Assembly (NCBI GenBank): GCA_014879445.1
Contig: JACSSC010000034.1
Coordinates: forward strand, 1 to 64,000
Reading direction: 5' to 3'
DNA from: Candidatus Competibacteraceae bacterium
GTDB lineage: Bacteria; Bacteroidota; Bacteroidia; CAIKAF01
DNA: 64,000 nt
A program made the position numbers and the translations under genes. Shown here one piece after another: positions 60,798 to 64,000 of this stretch; position 1 is the first letter of the stretch, and every line of letters starts with the position of its first letter. The notes under the pieces are model-generated. The model was not told where the DNA came from and searched no databases. It saw nothing but the letters and a program-made list of their open reading frames with translations.

Positions 60798-62774
60798 ATG
60801 AAACGATTCGTTTTACATATCGCTTTGCTTCTTGGTTTGCTTTTTTGCAAAATCAACCTGCTGAAAGCCCAAAAACTTTTTCATCAGGATATTTTTTATG
60901 GGGGGGTAACGGCTGGAGGAGTTTCAACAGGAGTCGGAGGAATGTTGCCTGGAGATATAGTTTCTTTACCACTTTATATAGAACCTAGCAGTATTGTCAG
61001 AAAAGCTTATTTATTCACGTATGAAGTAGGGTATCCTCCTTTCTCTCAAACTATTTATATTAATGGTACAGGATTTACTTTTGACTCAAGCTCAAATAAG
61101 ATTATGACTTCAATACATGCTAACATCAATTTTACCCCAGTAAAACTATATTACAAAGACATTACAAATTATTTGAACAATAATTTAACAGATACATTTA
61201 ATATTTATTTTCCATACACCACAATACCCAATCCACCACCCAATAGCCTAGGGTGGGGTTGGTATACAGCTTTTTTATATATTGAATATGAGAATTCAAC
61301 TTTGCCAAAAGTTGCTTCTACCATTTGGTTAAATGATAAAGATTTTGATTATGTGTTGAGTAGCACCCCTTTTAATATGAACGGAATGAACCCTGTAGAT
61401 AATAATTACCCTGTCGGGCTTTCTCTTTTTACTGACCGAACAACCCATGCCAATAAAGTAAAAGTTGTTTTTAATGGCAACTTACTTGGAAAAATTTCTT
61501 ATTCTGATTCTATTAATTGGCAGTGGAATCACGCAGGTGTTAAGGGTCATTTTTACTATCAAAACAATACTCTTTACGGCTTAGATGACGATACAGCAAA
61601 TTCGACAATGAATAATTCTGATGGTTTGGCAGATGTTTCTAGTTTTTTACTGAATGGCTCAACTTCTTATTCCATTAAACTTGAACAAGAGTTTCTACCC
61701 CCTCATCCAAATGCTTCAAACGGGGGATACAAGAATGTAAACTTATTATTCCTCAACCCCTACACCACTCATTGCGATACCTTTTCTACAAGCATTATTT
61801 CAGATACAGTGATTTGTAAAGGTGACAGCATACAGCTTTATGCAAGTGGTGGCACTAATTATTACTGGCAGCCAATTACAGGTTTAAGCAATCCAAATGT
61901 TGCCAACCCTATTGCATCACCTTCAACATCAACCTTGTATGTGGTAAGAATAGAAACCGATTCAGGATGTTCCAAAACAGAAAAAGTATTAGTGAAAGTT
62001 AATGAACCTCCCAGTATTAATTCAGTAAATATTACTCCGTCTGTATGCGGAAATAATGACGGACAAATATCTATTGCTGCAAGCGGAATAAATCCTTTGC
62101 AATACTCTATTGGGAATGGCTTTCAAAATAGCAATACCTTTACAAATCTTACTTCAGGTAATTACAATATAACAGTTTTAGATAATAACGGGTGTACTTA
62201 TGATACTACTGTTTTTGTACCTCAAATTAACCCTATAAACTCTTTTTTTACAGCCAATCCACAGTCAGGTACAGAACCCTTGTTTGTGGCCTTAAATAAC
62301 CAATCTGCCGGAGCAAATAATTACTTGTGGTTTATTAACGATGATTTTCTTTCAACAAACTTCAACGAATCATATAATTTTGACAGTTCCGGTATTTATA
62401 CTGTTACATTAATAGTCTATAATAATTTACCACAATGTGCTGACACTTTTTCTTTGCAGATTATTGTTTATGATTCTTTAATGGTTCAGATTCCAAATGT
62501 TTTTACTCCAAATGATGATGGTATTAATGACCATTTGACCCTAAAAGTGGAGGGAGCAAAAAAATTAAAAGGCGTTTTCATCAATCGTTGGGGAAATACA
62601 ATGCATGAATTTAACATAGACATCATGACAAGTCCTGCAACATTAAACGTATGGGATGGCTACTCACAGACGGGACAAAAGGTTTCAGACGGTGTTTATT
62701 ATTATATTATAGAACTTACCGACATGCAAGGTGAAACAAAAAGTATAAATGGATTTTTACATATTTTTAAATGA
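60798..62774 (+). CDS. T9SS type B (CHU_C-like) sorting protein with PKD-type domains
   Basis: A 658-residue secreted protein. Signal peptide to about residue 24 (LLKAQ). A unique N-terminal domain of about 290 residues, with many aromatic and asparagine residues, precedes CxxD-type segments (TVICKGDSIQLYASGGTNYYW, shown in part), a SprB-like repeat (PLQYSIGNGFQNSNTFTNL), and a PKD domain (ANPQSGTEPLFVALNNQS). The C-terminal gliding-motility-associated type B sorting domain is clear: NVFTPNDDGINDHLTLK, FINRWGNTMHEF and DGVYYYIIELTD. It should be exported through T9SS and attached at the surface, likely as an adhesin. Confidence 0.8.
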   Translation: MKRFVLHIALLLGLLFCKINLLKAQKLFHQDIFYGGVTAGGVSTGVGGMLPGDIVSLPLYIEPSSIVRKAYLFTYEVGYPPFSQTIYINGTGFTFDSSSNKIMTSIHANINFTPVKLYYKDITNYLNNNLTDTFNIYFPYTTIPNPPPNSLGWGWYTAFLYIEYENSTLPKVASTIWLNDKDFDYVLSSTPFNMNGMNPVDNNYPVGLSLFTDRTTHANKVKVVFNGNLLGKISYSDSINWQWNHAGVKGHFYYQNNTLYGLDDDTANSTMNNSDGLADVSSFLLNGSTSYSIKLEQEFLPPHPNASNGGYKNVNLLFLNPYTTHCDTFSTSIISDTVICKGDSIQLYASGGTNYYWQPITGLSNPNVANPIASPSTSTLYVVRIETDSGCSKTEKVLVKVNEPPSINSVNITPSVCGNNDGQISIAASGINPLQYSIGNGFQNSNTFTNLTSGNYNITVLDNNGCTYDTTVFVPQINPINSFFTANPQSGTEPLFVALNNQSAGANNYLWFINDDFLSTNFNESYNFDSSGIYTVTLIVYNNLPQCADTFSLQIIVYDSLMVQIPNVFTPNDDGINDHLTLKVEGAKKLKGVFINRWGNTMHEFNIDIMTSPATLNVWDGYSQTGQKVSDGVYYYIIELTDMQGETKSINGFLHIFK

Positions 62775-62955
62775 AAAGGAGGGAGATATTGACTGCCACG
62801 GCGCTTGGTCGGTATATGAATATGAAAATGATGACACATTACATCATTTGTCCGACGAATCGCCTTTCTGCTTTGACAACTATTCTCATGAATTGCACAT
62901 GTTTGAAGCTATGAGGCACGCTTCTGCAAGAAAAGCATCTTTTGCCTTTCAATAA
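62749..62955 (+). CDS. Possible small overlapping ORF or gene remnant
   Basis: A 68-codon frame starts at an ATG 26 bases before the stop of the upstream gene and continues 181 bases beyond it. After residue 8 the sequence is strikingly acidic and His-rich (HGAWSVYEYENDDTLHHL, DNYSHELHMFEAMRH). It looks more protein-like than the competing ATG frame at 62771 (47 codons). No family is recognised. It may be a translated overlapping gene, or the 3' remnant of an older gene left between the T9SS pair and the minus-strand gene at 62978. Confidence 0.3.
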   Translation: MDFYIFLNEKEGDIDCHGAWSVYEYENDDTLHHLSDESPFCFDNYSHELHMFEAMRHASARKASFAFQ

Positions 62956-62977
62956 TTGATAAAAAACTTAAAGAAAA

Positions 62978-63697
62978 CTACAGATTGCCCGTCAAATCAT
63001 CGTTGTCGGCCTGAAAAAGAAATCCCATGCGCTTGCCTGTGCGTTGTTGCAAGCTTTCAGAATGGGCATAAATTTCCTGAACACTAACCTGTTTTACTTG
63101 ATCATAGCCAGGAGTTAACAAATCAAAATCCAAAGAATATAATACGGCTGATTCAATTATCCGAGTTAATGATGAGGTATCAATTGTTGCATTTGCAAAA
63201 TCATTATACAAAAACCCGAGCTGGCGCTTACCTTCAACAAAATAATGCTTCTCATGATTGATAAAAATTCGAGCTATTAGATAGCCAATATCTTGTTCGC
63301 GATTATACTTAAAAGAATCTGTAAGGAAGTTATAAATATTGATAACTCCACAATATGCTCTGTTTTCGTTTTCCTTAACATACGTTGTTTTCCATATGGC
63401 ATTGCTGCGATCAAAATTAAAGACATTGGTGTGCATATGAAAAATCAGGGTGTCGCCGGCAAATGCAAAAGCCACTTCAAAATCGCCTTTTTCCTGATAA
63501 TTAAAATGCAAGCGCACCCCTTCTTCTTGCGTTCGTTGCAATAAGTCATTATGTACTTCTAAAAGCGTCGTTTTCAGTTGTTTAAACACGTCTTTTGTTT
63601 TTGAAAAAACCTCCTGCTTATGTACTGATTTGTCGCGTAGCGTTTGTACAATTAGGTTTCGAGCATTATTAGGGTTTGTTATTTCTGATTTTTCCAT
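62978..63697 (-). CDS. Conserved-looking protein of unknown function
   Basis: A 239-residue cytoplasmic protein from ATG 63697. It has an N-terminal helical region (NARNLIVQTLRDKSVHKQEV) and an alpha/beta body (EKGDFEVAFAFAGDTLIFHM, YLIARIFINHEKHYFVEGKR), and no membrane segment. The longer frame to 63766 would begin with a cysteine-rich hydrophobic stretch overlapping the end of proS and is rejected. It lies 11 bp after proS on the same strand and is probably cotranscribed. I recognise no family and propose no function. Confidence 0.65.
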   Translation of the reverse strand: MEKSEITNPNNARNLIVQTLRDKSVHKQEVFSKTKDVFKQLKTTLLEVHNDLLQRTQEEGVRLHFNYQEKGDFEVAFAFAGDTLIFHMHTNVFNFDRSNAIWKTTYVKENENRAYCGVINIYNFLTDSFKYNREQDIGYLIARIFINHEKHYFVEGKRQLGFLYNDFANATIDTSSLTRIIESAVLYSLDFDLLTPGYDQVKQVSVQEIYAHSESLQQRTGKRMGFLFQADNDDLTGNL

Positions 63698-63708
63698 AAT
63701 CATAAAGA

Positions 63709-64000
63709 TTAATATGCAACAGCAAATAAAACGCGTTGAGAGGATGGATTGCCTGTTAAAACACAACTTCCCGTTTCTTGTGGATTGTCAAGCGGAATAC
63801 AACGAATGGTTGCTTTGGTTAATTCCTTGATACGTGTTTCTGTTTCAGGCGTGCCATCCCAGTGGGCATAAGCCATACCCCCTTTCTCCATTACCTCTGT
63901 AAATGAACTCCAGTCATCAATGCGATATATATTATCGTCTCTAAATTTTTGGGCTTTTGTATAAAGATTTGTTTGAATTTCGTCCAAAAGGTTTAAAACC
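63709..64000 (-). CDS. proS: Prolyl-tRNA synthetase, C-terminal part
   Basis: The last 96 or so residues of ProS; the gene continues beyond the right edge of the window. The visible end carries WDGTPETETRIKELTKATIR, CIPLD and TGNPSSQRVLFAVAY, the C-terminal zinc-binding-domain signature of the archaeal/eukaryotic-type prolyl-tRNA synthetase that is usual in Bacteroidota. Only part of the zinc-site cysteines can be checked here. The true start is outside the window. Confidence 0.9.
   Translation of the reverse strand, partial: VLNLLDEIQTNLYTKAQKFRDDNIYRIDDWSSFTEVMEKGGMAYAHWDGTPETETRIKELTKATIRCIPLDNPQETGSCVLTGNPSSQRVLFAVAY

Noticed and set aside
62771-62914. Alternative 47-codon frame just after the type B cargo gene.
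   Set aside because: Its composition (many Met, Cys, Thr from random codons) looks non-coding.

Overview
The window is a stretch of low-GC chromosome from a member of the Bacteroidota. The evidence is internal. At least six predicted secreted proteins end in a type IX secretion (T9SS) sorting domain. The gliding genes gldA, gldF and gldG are present, there is a TonB-dependent receptor, and many genes are preceded by the Bacteroidota -7 promoter element TAnnTTTG. I cannot name a genus. The mix of T9SS type A and type B cargo, gldAFG and an NAD-dependent short-chain threonine dehydrogenase would fit a flavobacterial, chitinophagal or related uncultured lineage. I see no rRNA, tRNA or CRISPR array.

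Region by region. Bases 1-1886 are accessory DNA: a VbhA-type antitoxin and Fic toxin pair that looks like an integron gene cassette (cassette start at 173, attC-like site at 1085-1213), followed by a collapsed IS3-type insertion-sequence remnant with 30-bp direct repeats. Bases 1887-8645 hold surface and secreted proteins, a secreted-type hydrolase and a MORN-like protein. Bases 8874-20981 hold metG, pyrH, a ZIP metal transporter, a GH3-type adenylating enzyme, a GT-C-like membrane protein, a DEAD-box helicase with a foldable leader, a peroxiredoxin, a threonine dehydrogenase and two decayed genes. Bases 20991-34307 hold purC-phoH, a SAM hydroxide adenosyltransferase family gene, gldFG with a DUF4340 lipoprotein, a rhodanese-YeiH pair, purQ, grpE-dnaJ and a YifB/ComM ATPase.

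Bases 36413-43029 form a tight four-gene minus-strand operon: a lamin-tail-domain T9SS protein, a TonB-dependent receptor, a small lipoprotein and a T9SS-secreted endonuclease I. I read it as a candidate extracellular DNA acquisition locus. Bases 43181-57453 are mostly housekeeping: polyprenyl synthetase, dnaG with an M1 peptidase, a TIGR01777 epimerase, M20 and M28 peptidases, cysS, gldA and rarA. A second stand-alone LuxR-type HTH protein lies here; its decayed relative is at 18568. Bases 57455-60060 hold an operon that starts with an unusual fusion of a YhcH/YjgK/YiaL domain to an RdgB/HAM1 nucleotide-sanitising domain. Bases 60309-62774 hold a small T9SS protein without a recognisable signal peptide and a large T9SS type B protein, separated by a perfect 14-bp hairpin. 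The window ends inside proS.

Several start codons were moved inward from the longest reading frame because a TAnnTTTG box lies inside or just before the longer frame (5590-6549, phoH, purQ), or because the family length fits better (EamA transporter, cysS, polyprenyl synthetase). A recurring feature is the -7 box lying only 4-7 bases before the start codon, which predicts leaderless or nearly leaderless transcripts.
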